Assembly (NCBI GenBank): GCA_963966185.1
Contig: CAWZYM010000396.1
Coordinates: forward strand, 372,001-436,000
Length of the DNA: 64,000 bases
Origin: Rhabditoides inermis
Lineage: Eukaryota; Nematoda; Chromadorea; Rhabditida; Rhabditidae
Direction of reading: 5' to 3'
Each line of letters begins with the position of its first letter. The stretch's first letter is position 1. Made by a program: the position numbers and the translations under genes. The notes under the pieces were generated by a model, which saw only the letters and a program-made list of their open reading frames with translations, did not search any database and was not told where the DNA came from. This document shows positions 49,821 through 60,649 of this stretch, one piece after another.

Positions 49821-50438
49821 GTGCAGAAAACAAACAAAAGATATGTGGCTGAACTACCTAACAGAAATTATAACACCGGACAAAGATGTGAGAACAAAAG
49901 GTGTATGATCTGTCCTAAAATCAGATTTAATAATATAGTAACCAGTACCTGTACTTCAACTTTGATCCCCACATATAAACACGGTAACGCTAATTGTTTG
50001 TCAACACATCTTGTATACCTTATAACATGTAATAAATGTAACATGCAATACGTTGGTGAAACGAAACAAACACTCAAACAGAGAATGTCTTCCCACCGAA
50101 ATAGTTTCAAAACTGACAAGCTATGCACCTTTTTGAGCAAACATTTCAAGCTTTCTGATCATGATAGTGAAGACTTTTCGATTGATATTCTTGACAATTT
50201 AACGGAAAATAATGACACCGAAACAAGATTAACAAAAGAACACTTTTGGATACAAATTCTGAATACAGCTTATCCACTTGGTTTGAATGACCAGATAAAA
50301 ACTTTTGAAAATGTTTCTACCATAGACTTGAATACATTTAAGATTAGTAATAACCCATTTACAAGCCTCAAAATGAAATCAACAAAAAATGCTCGCAAAA
50401 ATCATGGTAAACGTAAAAAGAAGTCTACCAGCATATAA
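49821..50438 (+). mobile_element. Penelope-like element, GIY-YIG endonuclease part
   Basis: The frame encodes a Penelope-type C-terminal endonuclease. It begins MQKTNKRYVAELPNRNYNTG, followed by the cysteine cluster RCENKRCMICPK. The GIY-YIG core reads LVYLITCNKCNMQYVGETKQ, then TLKQRMSSHRNSF, which carries the expected arginine and histidine. TKEHFWIQILNTAYPLGLND matches the end of the domain with its glutamate. A polybasic tail HGKRKKKS closes it. The domain looks intact, but the reverse transcriptase that should precede it is missing upstream. The remainder of an element follows downstream instead, implying a truncated tandem copy. Confidence 0.85.
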
Positions 50439-51058
50439 GAACACTTCCACGACCACGCAAGTATTAGCTGACATTGAACATTTAGAGGGACAAAATCTTT
50501 ACAAATACTACAAATTGTTAAATAAACACTGCATAAACACATTGTTAACATTTATGGCAAGTGATCAAACTTACACGTTACTCGATAAAAAACTGCAATT
50601 GAAAATTTTCTGTATGGTGGCAAAATCCCTTGTTTCAAAAAGAACAATTGACCAAAAAATCGACACTTTCCACAACTTGAAGTTACAAAGAAAAAAATGT
50701 GAATTATAAGAAAACAAGAGTTCTATTCACATACGATATTCCAGACAGCTCATATATCATGAATTATAATAAATATTTAAGAAATTTGACCACTAAAGAA
50801 ATCAAAACCACACTTAATTCACCATGTTACTGCTCTCACTACACTACATACATAGATCCTAACCATGGACACATTGTAATTGTGACCGGCAATCTAAATA
50901 TGGTGGCAAATGACGACCTCAGGAATCTCTTAATGAAAGGAACAAAATTCAGATCGCTTCGTTCTTTCAATGAAACCACAGTCACAGAAGAAATAATGTG
51001 TGCCGTTGAAAATCACATTGAAAAAATTGCAGGAATATACCACACAAAAGCAGACACA
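50389..51058 (+). pseudogene. Penelope-like element, truncated N-terminal RT part (plus copy)
   Basis: Two frames, 50389-50709 and 50699-51058, give an N-terminal Penelope segment broken by a stop after LQRKKCEL. The second includes MNYNKYLRNLTTKEIKTTLN, CYCSHYTTYIDPNHGHIVIV and RSLRSFNETTVTEEIMCAVE. From 50705 to 51057 it is almost identical to the reverse complement of 51778-52129. It ends abruptly at the palindrome at 51059, before any catalytic RT motif. Confidence 0.8.
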
Positions 51059-51090
51059 ATTAGAGAGGGCGCTGCGCGCCCTCTCTAATT
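51059..51090. repeat. Palindrome at Penelope copy junction
   Basis: attagagagggcgc and gcgccctctctaat form 14-base arms around a 3-base centre. It stands exactly where the plus-strand copy stops and the minus-strand copy's reading frame ends. It is GC-rich inside AT-rich surroundings. Confidence 0.8.
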
Positions 51091-52145
51091 ATTCCGAAAA
51101 GATTTTTGTAAACAATGTCGTGTGGGAGGTTTGTGAAGAGGCTACTAAAATCAGCTGAGTATAACTTACAGTTTGCCGAGCCTTTTATAGTACTAAGGCT
51201 GTTCAAAACTTGTAAACTATTATTCACTGACCACATGGAATTAATGTTAGTTCGATGTTTTATCAACTTGCAATAATTTTGAAAGTGATTTTTCAAAAAG
51301 GTTAGAATTTTTGGAGTTCCAGAGACAAGGGTTTTAAACTGCTATTATATGCACCAGTTATAAAACAGAATTTTATTGGGTTTTTGTGCATTTTTGGGAT
51401 TGCATATATTTTTGGCAAAGTACTATTGTTTTCATCAACTTCAATTTTGAATGAATTTGACGTTATCAAATGGCGATTTATGATTTGATCATACTTTTCG
51501 TTGTTATGAATGATATAAGTGGGATTAGAGTTGTTTATAGAATTGGTGACGTAATCATATCCTAATTCTTTGTTAAGAGTTTCTATGTCTAATTTCTTAC
51601 AAGTTATCGCATAGTTCCCGGAAGCTTTGTCAATGCAAGTAATGATGAAGTGTTTGTGCAGTGTTTTAAATTCTTCTAATTTTAGCGTTAAATCAACTGA
51701 GTTATGAGAGCTAATCATACATTCTTTGATACGTTTAGATATTTTACTCTTTATTTTATTTTGTAACTGCACTGAAGTGTCTGCACTTGTGTGGTATATT
51801 CCTGCAATTTTTTCAATGTGATTTTCAACGGCACACATTATTTCTTCTGTGACTGTGGTTTCATTGAAAGAACGAAGCGATCTGAATTTTGTTCCTTTCA
51901 TTAAGAGATTCCTGAGGTCGTCATTTGCCACCATATTTAGATTGCCGGTTACAATTACAATGTGTCCATGGTTAGGATCTATGTATGTAGTGTAGTGAGA
52001 GCAGTAACATGGTGAATTAAGTGTGGTTTTGATTTCTTTAGTGGTCAAATTTCTTAAATATTTATTATAATTCATGATATATGAGCTGTCTGGAATATCG
52101 TATGTGAATAGAACTCTTGTTTTCTTATAGATTACTGATTATAGT
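51060..52145 (-). pseudogene. Penelope-like element, RT part (minus copy, broken)
   Basis: On the minus strand, the frame 52075-51302 starts MNYNKYLRNLTTKEIKTTLN and runs through FIITCIDKASGNYAITCKKL to LPKIYAIPKMHKNPIKFCFI and TGAYNSSLKPLSLELQ, typical Penelope RT motifs. An in-frame stop plus a frame change follows. The frame 51296-51060 continues HFQNYCKLIKHRTN and ends in motif A, YSADFSSLFTNLPHDIVYKN. The sequence is then cut by the palindrome, so the catalytic YxDD region and the endonuclease are missing. This copy cannot be active alone. Confidence 0.85.
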
Positions 52146-53100
52146 GCACATTATGTTCTCTTTTCACCGTTTATTGTAGAAAGAGCAGGTTTGTTTTGAA
52201 ATTTTAGTCAGCTGCGAATAGATTTTATGCATGCGCTTTTGTTGAATTAGATCAAAACAAACCACTCCTCTTTACTCGTGTACTTTTCAAAAGAGAATGC
52301 AGAGTATATGTGAAAGTGAAAGATGGACTGTGCCTTGTGGGTAAGTTATCACTTGATATGTGGTGTAGATTGTCCCCACAGAACTTTAGATTTCGATTTT
52401 GAATTTCGATCTGGTTTATTGTTATAGACCAAAAACCACATTTTTGAGGCATTTTTGTATGTGAAAAACTTAATAACTCACTTCAAATTTGTGCTACAGA
52501 ACCCAGTTTTCGGGACGTAGTGTTTTGATAGGTCCGCACAGAACTGTAGTTCTCGATTTTTCGCATTCGTCCATTTTTGCCTTGTTTTCGGCGTAAAACC
52601 TCGAAATCTCTCCAATTTGCATGAAAATCTCGTAATTTCGCCTCTGCCTGATCGACCGTCGATAATTTGTGTACCATGAAAATGGAGGATACCCTATAAG
52701 AATGGATGTGCCGCATCAGATTCGGAGTGTACGCCACAGGGAAGAGAGGACCACGCATCGAATACCGGGCCAATGAAAATCACTATTGGGTTGTTGTTAG
52801 TGTTGTCTGATAAACAGGTGACAAAATTACAACCAGCGCAGCAGCGCCGCGAAAAAGTCCTTGGGCAACGCTCCCTCTACATACACGTACTTGAGACGGT
52901 ACAGGCGTGAGTTGAGCTCCATATACGAGCTCGTCTGAGCCACAGCAATCTGAAAATTTCTCTTTTCTTTTCTGTGTGATAGAGGCGAATAGCGGGCGCG
53001 CGCCGGTATCATCGAGGAGGCTCATGAACGTGTATGAGAATGTAATTTTGTGCAAACAAACTTAATACAAGGACATATATTGTTTTTTGGTAGTATTTCC
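52146..53100. other. AT-rich DNA with one orphan exon-like patch
   Basis: Apart from the coding-looking patch at 52827-52947 (minus strand) nothing supports a gene here. Confidence 0.4.
52827..52947 (-). pseudogene. Orphan terminal exon-like fragment
   Basis: After a TTTTCAG acceptor the minus strand reads IAVAQTSSYMELNSRLYRLK then YVYVEGALPKDFFAALLRWL and TAA, with GC-biased third positions. No donor-bearing upstream exon could be joined: the adjacent sequence is open in the same frame but lacks a GT. It is possibly the relic of a gene whose other exons were lost. Confidence 0.3.
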
Positions 53101-53382
53101 AAGTAAAGATAGTTGGTTTGTTCTGTTGTCTCAATTGAACAAAAGGACCGAATTGATTTCAATGGAGACATGTGCAAACAGGCTCTCAACATTATTCGGG
53201 ATGTTATATAGTACAGGATGAGTTGTGTTGTTAGATCATAACTAAATTATGAGTTCGTTCGATATAACTTTCCCATCGTGCATTGGTACGAGCGAGAGAG
53301 CCTGCTCGCGCATATCTAAATTGAAATCATTTCGGTTCTTTTCAATTGAGACAACAGTACAAACCAACTGTCTTCACCACTT
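53101..53382. repeat. 87-bp inverted repeat with 108-bp spacer
   Basis: 53101-53187 and 53296-53382 are inverted copies, about 80-85 percent identical by eye. Both share ttgtctcaattga and tttcaat cores and gagagcc at the inner ends. The RNA of either strand could fold into a long imperfect hairpin. No coding frame is supported. Confidence 0.75.
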
Positions 53383-53989
53383 ACTACAAACAGTACATGA
53401 AACACATTTTTTTAATTTTGTGATTCGGCCGGCGAGAATGCAGTATCCTGGAAATAGTGGATGACCTATAGTATTGATCGATAATCCCCTTTCAGGCACC
53501 CTAGCCCACGCGTCTTCACAACCTCGCACTCTCCACAGACATTATACTCTCTCACTTGACCTCAAATCAACAGATGGCAACGCTTTTCTATTGCGTTCTC
53601 TGCGCAGACACATAACACTTTTGCTCACTACGTCTTTTTGAACTATTATTTTCGACTCTAATCAACTCTAATCCATTCCATGATATTAGAAGTAGAACGG
53701 ACTACTTCAATTTCAATTTTGTGAAAGTTGAATTTTACATGAAAATTTTTATTTTGTCAAAATTGAGATATTTTCAATCAGGCATGTCACAATAGCTATA
53801 GATAAAATTTAATATCATTTCAAACGAATTTGTGAAATAGAAACACCTTGAAAATTAATTCTCGCACTAGGGTGGCGTCACTATTTGAATTTTTAGACGC
53901 CAGTATATTTTAGTCGCCCTTTGTTGTCTATCAATATTTATTTTTAATCGTCTTCAGCGTTTTGACTACATCAGTAATTTCAGTTACAT

Positions 53990-56043
53990 ATGGTAAGCGT
54001 ATATTACTTCGTGTACAAATGGAACTATATGAATTTTTCAAAGAAAGGTGAGTCGAAAGAATTTTTTAAAAGTGCATTAAAACATATTTTGTTTTCAGAT
54101 GTCCTACCAAGAGAAGTTACTAATGAACTGATGACTGCTATTCTTCTCACTCAAGTAGTTCAATTGTTCTTTTTCCTTGCGGTTGCAAAAACTGCAGGAA
54201 AAGAATTTTGGGAAAACAATGGCCATCCCATGAAAATCGTATGCGCTATATAACAAATAATAATTAACGGATCGCTATTTTCAGATTGTCAAATCAGCTT
54301 TCCTGATCTGTTCCATATATAATCTACTTCCTTACATTCTAGTCATCACTGGTAAACGGTGAACTATATGAAACAATACAATTACACAAATGATCTGAAA
54401 TTTCAGCGCACTCATTGGAGCAAAACTATTTCTTATTGAATCAATATGCGAGAGTTTTCTTCATAACTACCTATTTATGGGAGCATTCTCATTTGCAAAA
54501 TCTTGCAGGTAATACTGTTGTAGTTAAAATTTTAATATGTCGTTTCAATTGTTTCAGAACACACAGTCCATTCGACAATAATACCTTCGAAATCACTGTA
54601 TCACTCTGGAGTGCGATTATTTTTAATACTTGCAAGTACATTGTATTGACATACAATATCAGTTCATCAATATACATTACAATCACAAAATCATTTATCT
54701 ATACCATTTGTGCGCTGCTTGTTTTATTCGAATTCAACAAGGTGGTTGTTTTCGAATTATGTTACAAATAAGTTAATTGTTCAGAGAGAAAACGTGCCGA
54801 CTCCGAGAACTTTCGAATACGTAGTCTACACTGATTTGAAAAACTTTATAATAGCAATAGGCTGCTTCCAAGCTTATGTAACTGGTGAGTACTATTTACG
54901 GATAATCAGATTAAATCGTACCGCATAAATATACATACATGACATGATAAATAAACTATAAAACCTAATCATTCTTCGTTCAGTTCTGTTCAAATTGTTA
55001 ATTGAAAAAAGAGAAGACATGGAAAACGAGGATTTTTTTATGTTGTTTGATATAATTGTGAATGCAGTCCATACAGCTGCTTTCATGGTAAGTGAAAATT
55101 TCGCCTCCGTCTGGTTATGTAGATTAAAAAGCTTACAAGCAAATGGCATTGCCACACCCCCCACAACTCGCAAACTCTTGACGCTATTTTGTGGGGATGC
55201 CCATAGAAAAGGCGAAACCATTTTGTTTGCCTACCGAAGGACTCCGGAAATGACGTTATCGTGCCGCAAAGTTTGAGTGTCGGCAATGACACCGCGTGAT
55301 TTCGTACTGCAACCACAGATTCGGTGGCCGAGTGGATAGAGCGAATGACCACGAAATGAGTGACCGAGGTTCTATTCCTGCCGCCAGTTTCTTTTGAAAA
55401 AGTTTCTAGGATTCGCGCTATTTATAAATTTTGTTGACGTGAACCTGTTTGATCCCCATGAAGCGATCTTTTGGACGAATTAAATAGGAATCGATCGATA
55501 ACTGATCGATACTTTGAACAAATTCTAGAAAATACCAGACACATAACGCAAATATATCTGCCAGTTTGTTGCTGGTTTATTATAGAAAAAGTAATATGGT
55601 TTTGACAAAAAAAATTCATAATGTAAAAACATACGAAAAAAATACAAGTCTACACGTCTGTTTTCGCGGTAATCACAAGAAACTGGCGGCAGGAATAGAA
55701 CTTCGGTCACTCATTTCGTGGTCATTCGCTCTATCCACTCGGCCACCGAATCTGTGGTTGCAGTACGAAATCGCGCGGTGTCATTGCCGACACTCAAACT
55801 TTGCGGCACGATAACGTCATTTCCGGAGTCCTTCGGCAGGCAAACAAAATGATTTCGACTTTTCTATGGGCATCCCCACAAAATAGCATCAAGAGTTTGC
55901 GAGTTGTGGGGGTGTGACAATGCCATTTGCTTGTTAATGAAAACTGAAATACAACAACTGAACGTTTCATTTCAGATACTTATTCCGGACATTGCCGAAG
56001 AGAGAACTGCTCACGCTGAGGCAAGGATTCGTCTTAACAGATG
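53990..56043 (+). CDS. Unrecognised multi-pass membrane protein A
   Basis: Seven or so exons on the plus strand. The start MVSVYYFVYKWNYMNFSKK joins DVLPREVTNELMTAILLTQV and VQLFFFLAVAKTAGKEFWEN, then IVKSAFLICSIYNLLPYILV. A long exon (about 54407-54740) encodes SLWSAIIFNTCKYIVLTYNI and FIYTICALLVLFEFNK. Next come TFEYVVYTDLKNFIIAIGCF, FKLLIEKREDMENEDFFMLF and DIIVNAVHTAAFM. The last exon (55977-56043) gives ILIPDIAEERTAHAEARIRL and stop TGA. Five or six hydrophobic helices are visible. No family is recognised; it resembles gene B at 58298 in layout. Third positions are AT-rich, unlike the other genes. The last intron (55086-55976) contains a large inverted repeat. Confidence 0.6.
55135..55934. 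repeat. 259-bp near-identical inverted repeat inside an intron
   Basis: The left arm 55135-55393 and right arm 55677-55934 are inverted copies with only a few differences, separated by about 283 bases. The left arm carries tRNA-like pol III promoter boxes on the plus strand: A box tggccgagtgg (55325-55335) and B box ggttctattcc (55368-55378), followed by tgccgcc. The right arm has the same on the minus strand. The structure resembles two head-to-head tRNA-derived SINE copies. Its transcript would fold into a long double-stranded stem. Confidence 0.85.
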
Positions 56044-57088
56044 ATATAATCCACATCATAAGTCCACGCTGTTCTTATTTATTTATCTTATAGTGAAAAG
56101 AGATAAAACATATAATAACAAATCTATATTTCTCTTTCCGATTGTCGGGTACAATTGTCGGAGATCTATCCGCAATCGTTATTGCTGAACATGACATCAC
56201 AATCATTAAGGGAAGCATATAGTAGGACCAGGAAATTGGTAACGCAGAAAGAATATAGTTTAGCGAACGAAGTTAGTGGTGGATGACGACTCTTAATCGA
56301 TTTTCGCCCGATACTTGATTGTCTTTACAGTAACATGGCGAAGGGTTGTTGCGCAAGGACCATTACATTACAAACCGCACAGCGCGGGAAGAAGAAATAA
56401 TAGTATGTGCGAAAGAAAGGCTAAACACGAAAGTGGTTTAATGCCAACTTGACGAGGTTTAATTCCAACTTCGAGATCGGGAGCGCCAGAGAAAAGGAGA
56501 GAAAAAAGTGTGCATGAGAGAGAAAGAGAGAAAGAGAGAAAGAGAGAAAGAGAGAAAGAGAGAAAGAGAGAGAGAGAGAGAAAGAGAGATAGAGAGAATA
56601 GAGAAAGAGAGAAAGAGAGAAAGAGAGAAAGAGAGAAAGAGAGAAAGAGAGAAAGAGAGAAAGAGAGAAAAAGAGAAAGAGAGAAAAAGAGATAGAGAGA
56701 AAGAGAGAAAAAGAGAAAGAGAGAAAGAGAGAAAGAGAGAAAGAGAGAAAGAGAGAAAGATATAAAAAGAGAGAGAGAGAAAGAGAAAGAAAAGCGTGCA
56801 CGAGAGAGAAAGAGAGAAAGAGAGGAGGGTTGAGAGAGAGAGATACTGGTCATTCTGCTACTAGTGATTAACAAAAATTCATGAAAGATGAATGAAACCG
56901 TTCCATTATGCAAGTCGTCGTAACATACAAACAATCGAATGGTCTCACGATCATCGTTAGTTCAGAGTATCAGAGTATAAATGATTACAGCATCTTCCAT
57001 CTGCTCATCATCACACTTTTAAAACCGTTTTTAAAATCCTATCCCACACATCTCTCTCTCTCTCTTTCTCTTCCCACTCACCCTCTCA
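56044..57088. other. Intergenic DNA with long purine tract
   Basis: A GA/GAAA-rich purine tract runs from about 56514 to 56834, with GAAAGA-type units. No exon is seen. Such a tract can adopt triplex structure on its pyrimidine complement. Confidence 0.6.
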
Positions 57089-57669
57089 TGTCGGGGATCC
57101 TCTTTCGGCACTGGGATCTTGTGAAGACTGGCCGGGAGACGCTACAGGGAGGCCTGAAGAAGATGCGGTAAACAGCAACAGCAACAACAACAACAACAAC
57201 AACAACAACAGCCACAACAACAACAGCAACCATAACAACAACTGCAACCGCCACAACGACAACGACAACGACAACGACAACGCCAGCGCGTACCTTTGCG
57301 AGGAGTGCAGAGGAGGCTAGGCGCGTACAGAACTCAATCTCAAAGGAAAGAAAGTCATTTCGACATGCCAACTTTTCTCGATTTCCATGTTAATTATGTA
57401 TAACTCTTCTCTATTGAATCACCACTAACTGTAGTGAATACCGCACCACTCCCTCTCTTCCTCCCCCCTCCCAGCTCACCTTTCCCTTGACGCCTCTCTC
57501 TCTTTCTCTCTCTCTTTCTCTCGCTATTTCTCTCTCTCTCTTTCGCTCGCTCTCCTCTCTCTCTCTCTTTCCCTTCCTCTCTCCCCTCACCTTACCTGGA
57601 ATAGTGATTGCAGAGGAATCCGATGCGCTGCAGCTCCAGCCGATGCACAGACACCTTCACGCACACCTG
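57089..57669. other. Coding-looking patches of unresolved strand
   Basis: 57089-57169 on the plus strand begins with ATG and reads MSGILFRHWDLVKTGRETLQ then GGLKKMR up to a GTAAAC donor. 57590-57669 on the minus strand reads VCVKVSVHRLELQRIGFLCN then HYS, between TTTCAG and a GTAAGG donor. Both have GC-rich third positions like real exons here, but they cannot belong to one transcript. The sequence between has CAA and ACG/ACA triplet repeats (57174-57290). No family is recognised. Confidence 0.35.
57174..57290. repeat. CAA/ACGACA trinucleotide-type repeats
   Basis: Imperfect (CAA)n with CAG and CCA interruptions is followed by (ACGACA)n. On the minus strand it is open as poly-Val, which is not credible protein. 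Confidence 0.85.
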
Positions 57670-58297
57670 AAAGAGAGCACAACATGACTACTACAAGTAT
57701 GCATGCTCTTTCGACATAGCTGGTTGACTTGTTCACTTGCAACAAACAGTAGCTATGAAACATATAATTGCGAGGCGAAATTACATTCGAAGCACACAGA
57801 GAGAGAGAGAGAGCGAGCGAGAGAGAAAGAGCAAGAGAGAGATCAGTTCAAATAGTCAATCAACTGTATGAAATATATATAGATTTTTTTTTCAAATAGC
57901 ATATCCAAACATTTTATAAACTAGAAAATTTTATGATGCTATAGATTTAATCCAAATAAAAACCTTGAAATCGATCACATCAATTGGGCAAAACAAAACG
58001 TACATTGTTGATTGCGTTTTTGGCGGCAAACTCTGTGCAAAAGATGGGGGGGGGGGTGAAGACGCACGCTTGCTGCCAGCAGCAAGCGTCATCGTCTGAT
58101 ACCAATCTGCACACTTCGATATCAATGTTTCTTTAATTTTTTTTAAAAATAAATTTTCTTTATTAATCAATTTTATCCACAGGTGATGACGACCACTCAG
58201 AGACTATTAGGGTATTTATCAACATACTGTCTGACGATCTTTGGTATGTGTGCATAATATCGCCAAAAAATAAAACATTCTAGCTCAATTATTTGTT
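57670..58297. other. AT-rich intergenic DNA upstream of membrane protein B
   Basis: A short perfect hairpin (acgcttgctg ... cagcaagcgt, about 58065-58088) stands next to a run of G. No exon is supported. Confidence 0.4.
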
Positions 58298-59181
58298 ATG
58301 TCAATGGCTAAGTGCGAGCAGTATCAGACGTCCAAGCACATCAAGAAGGCCCCGGAAGGACAGTACAACAAGGAGAAGGAGTGTGATAACAATCTGATCA
58401 AGTACAGGTTCTTCCTCTTTAAACACGCCACAATAATACTATTCAGATGGACCATACTGGCAGGTAAGTCAAGCTACTCTACTTTTTTCATTGTTACCGT
58501 ACTGCGAGCTATTTGATTCAGTGTGCATTCGAAACAGCGTTATGGACGACGATCTAGTGTACATCGTGGAAATGAATGTAATAGTGTTCTCGTCCGTATG
58601 CCTGGGAGCAGAGTGGGCTCTAACCAAGGGAGGTGAGACAATGCATGTAGTTCTCCATCCATCATCATATCTATCTATCGCACTGCTTATCTAATAACTC
58701 TTGTTTTATGTGGCGCTACAGCACGGAAATACTACATGGCTGTAGTAGTGACCGAGTTTGCACTACAGGGGCAAACTCTCCTCACAATAGGATCAGTGTT
58801 TTCCAGTGAGTAGAGTAGTTATAGAAAAACCAGTAAAATCGCTTACAGCTATGTGGTCTTGTCTCGTACCAGTGTTGGACATCGTGATACGGCTACTGGC
58901 AGCCGTTCTTGCGAAGAAGAGGAAGCGAGTGGAGAAGTGGACAGACTACGAACAATTTCCCAACGCCATTGGTAGGTGATTCAAGTGTTAAAGGATTCAC
59001 AAATAAAATACTAAAAGAAATTCAGTTATAATTGATATGTGATATACCAATCGATGCTGATCTAAATGTTGCAGATCTTATTTCGATCATATTCGCGTTC
59101 TCGTCTGCCCTTCTCGCGCGTGGTATCGAGAGCATTAATAGTGTATACATTGTAAACCTTTGCGAGAAGATGCTATACTAG
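58298..59181 (+). CDS. Unrecognised multi-pass membrane protein B
   Basis: Five exons with matching phases. It starts MSMAKCEQYQTSKHIKKAPE; the following FFLFKHATIILFRWTILA is a first membrane helix. VYIVEMNVIVFSSVCLGAEW, YYMAVVVTEFALQGQTLLTI and CLVPVLDIVIRLLAAVLAKK give three more. A charged loop KRKRVEKWTDYEQFPNAI leads to DLISIIFAFSSALLARGIES and the end VNLCEKMLY, stop TAG at 59179-59181. The layout, with a helix, a charged K/R/E loop and a D-[IL]-I-rich helix near the C-terminus, is like gene A at 53990, so they may be distant paralogs. No known family is recognised. Exon junctions are clean, which supports a real gene. Confidence 0.65.
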
Positions 59182-60649
59182 AAGATGCTTTTCTAATATC
59201 CCACACATCCCACAGTCGACTTTACGGATGTATTTGTGATCAATACGGTGATATATTTGTCTTTGTTAATTCTGTGATAAGTGCCACCGCCTATTTTTGT
59301 ATTTTGCATTATTACATTATTGAGATAAAGCTGAGATGACTTACAAATTACGGATAAATAACACTTTTCTTCAATGAAAATGTAGCTCTCTATAAATATC
59401 TAATATTCAGATTCAGCGTGAAAAGTTGTGTCTAGATGCATAATTTCAGAAGAATGGGCCACCACAGGTGTGTGGGCTGCTCGTGTGAGAGAGAGGTCAT
59501 ATATACAATTCAGTTGCTCCATCGAGGTGGCCACTAACCCTTGCCCGTGTCGCCACCATTACTCGTCGTGGAAGGAAAACTTCTAGAAAGCAACCACTAG
59601 TGTTTGTTCAACAATGGGTTCTTGTAGGTGTTCTTTATGAATCAAATAAAGGTAAACAAATTTTTGGTAAATTTGGGGATGGTAACAAGATGGATACGAT
59701 TGCTACTTACTCGAAACGTCGAAACATGAGTGAATCTCCATTATATTCTGAATATAGATTTACGTTCAAGACGTGAACTGGGATAAGTTTAAAAACGTCT
59801 GAAGATGATGGAGAGCGCATGTCTTACCTGCCAAACCGCCTTCCCTCTCCCAGCCATCTATTGTACACAGCAGACAGATGCGCCAGGTGGGCAGCACACT
59901 CCTGACACGGACGCGGACGCTCTTGTCTGGGACTACCCCGTTGCCTCTCTCACCTTAGCCGGTCCCTCGTCAGCCAGCTGGCTGCATGATGTGTGCCGGC
60001 AAGTGAGCCACGAAGTTCGTTCCGTGGAAGGGCGTCAGGCTCGCCACCGTCACGCACGTCGAACCGTGCACCTCAAACCGCAATATTCGTAAGCGATACA
60101 CACAAAACAACAACAACAACACGTGCTTCGCTCACGGCAATTCACACTGAACAAAGAAAATTCGACGCGCGGCGCGTTTCGTTGAGGAATCATTTTCCTC
60201 AAATTGCTACGCACTCTCGCCCATTCTCGTTTCTTTTCCACCCTCGCGTCGTCTGCAGTCTCTCTAATCGCGCGGTCTCTCGCGCACTCTCTGTCTCAGT
60301 AGAATGAGTCTCGAAACGAAACCGTACTAAAACGATTTGTCATCATACCGCTTCTGTTCAGTTGTGAATTGCCGTGTCGCTCGAAGAATCTTTGGAAGCC
60401 GCCTGCTCGCACCAGGACAATAAAGCAATAGTTGTGGAGGAGGTGGAGCGTTTGCTCGCGCGTCATCGCAAGACGGCATTTTTAATACATATTTGTATTT
60501 CGCGCCGACTCTTAAGACACACTGGCTGGCGGGCTTCATTCACAGTTGCCATCGGTGCTTTGAAACATTCTGCTTCCTGTTTTTTTGTTAAATGCGTTGT
60601 TTGGTTTTTTGTGTGTTATTGTTTACTATATATGTTTCTATCAACCAGG
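59182..60649. other. Region upstream of DGAT2
   Basis: 59805-60092 is coding-looking on the plus strand (MMESACLTCQTAFPLPAIYC ...) and also on the minus strand (STCVTVASLTPFHGTNFVAH ...; AAHLAHLSAVYNRWLGEG). No consistent gene model could be made. The rest appears non-coding. The DGAT2 promoter should lie between 60100 and 60640. Confidence 0.35.

Noticed and set aside
55321..55390. Functional tRNA gene
   Set aside because: A and B boxes are present, but no clean cloverleaf with acceptor and anticodon stems is formed, and the sequence occurs as an inverted pair; a tRNA-derived repeat is more likely.
56368..56934. Long frames of FLSFSLSL and REKERK type
   Set aside because: They are translations of the GAAAGA purine tract on either strand.
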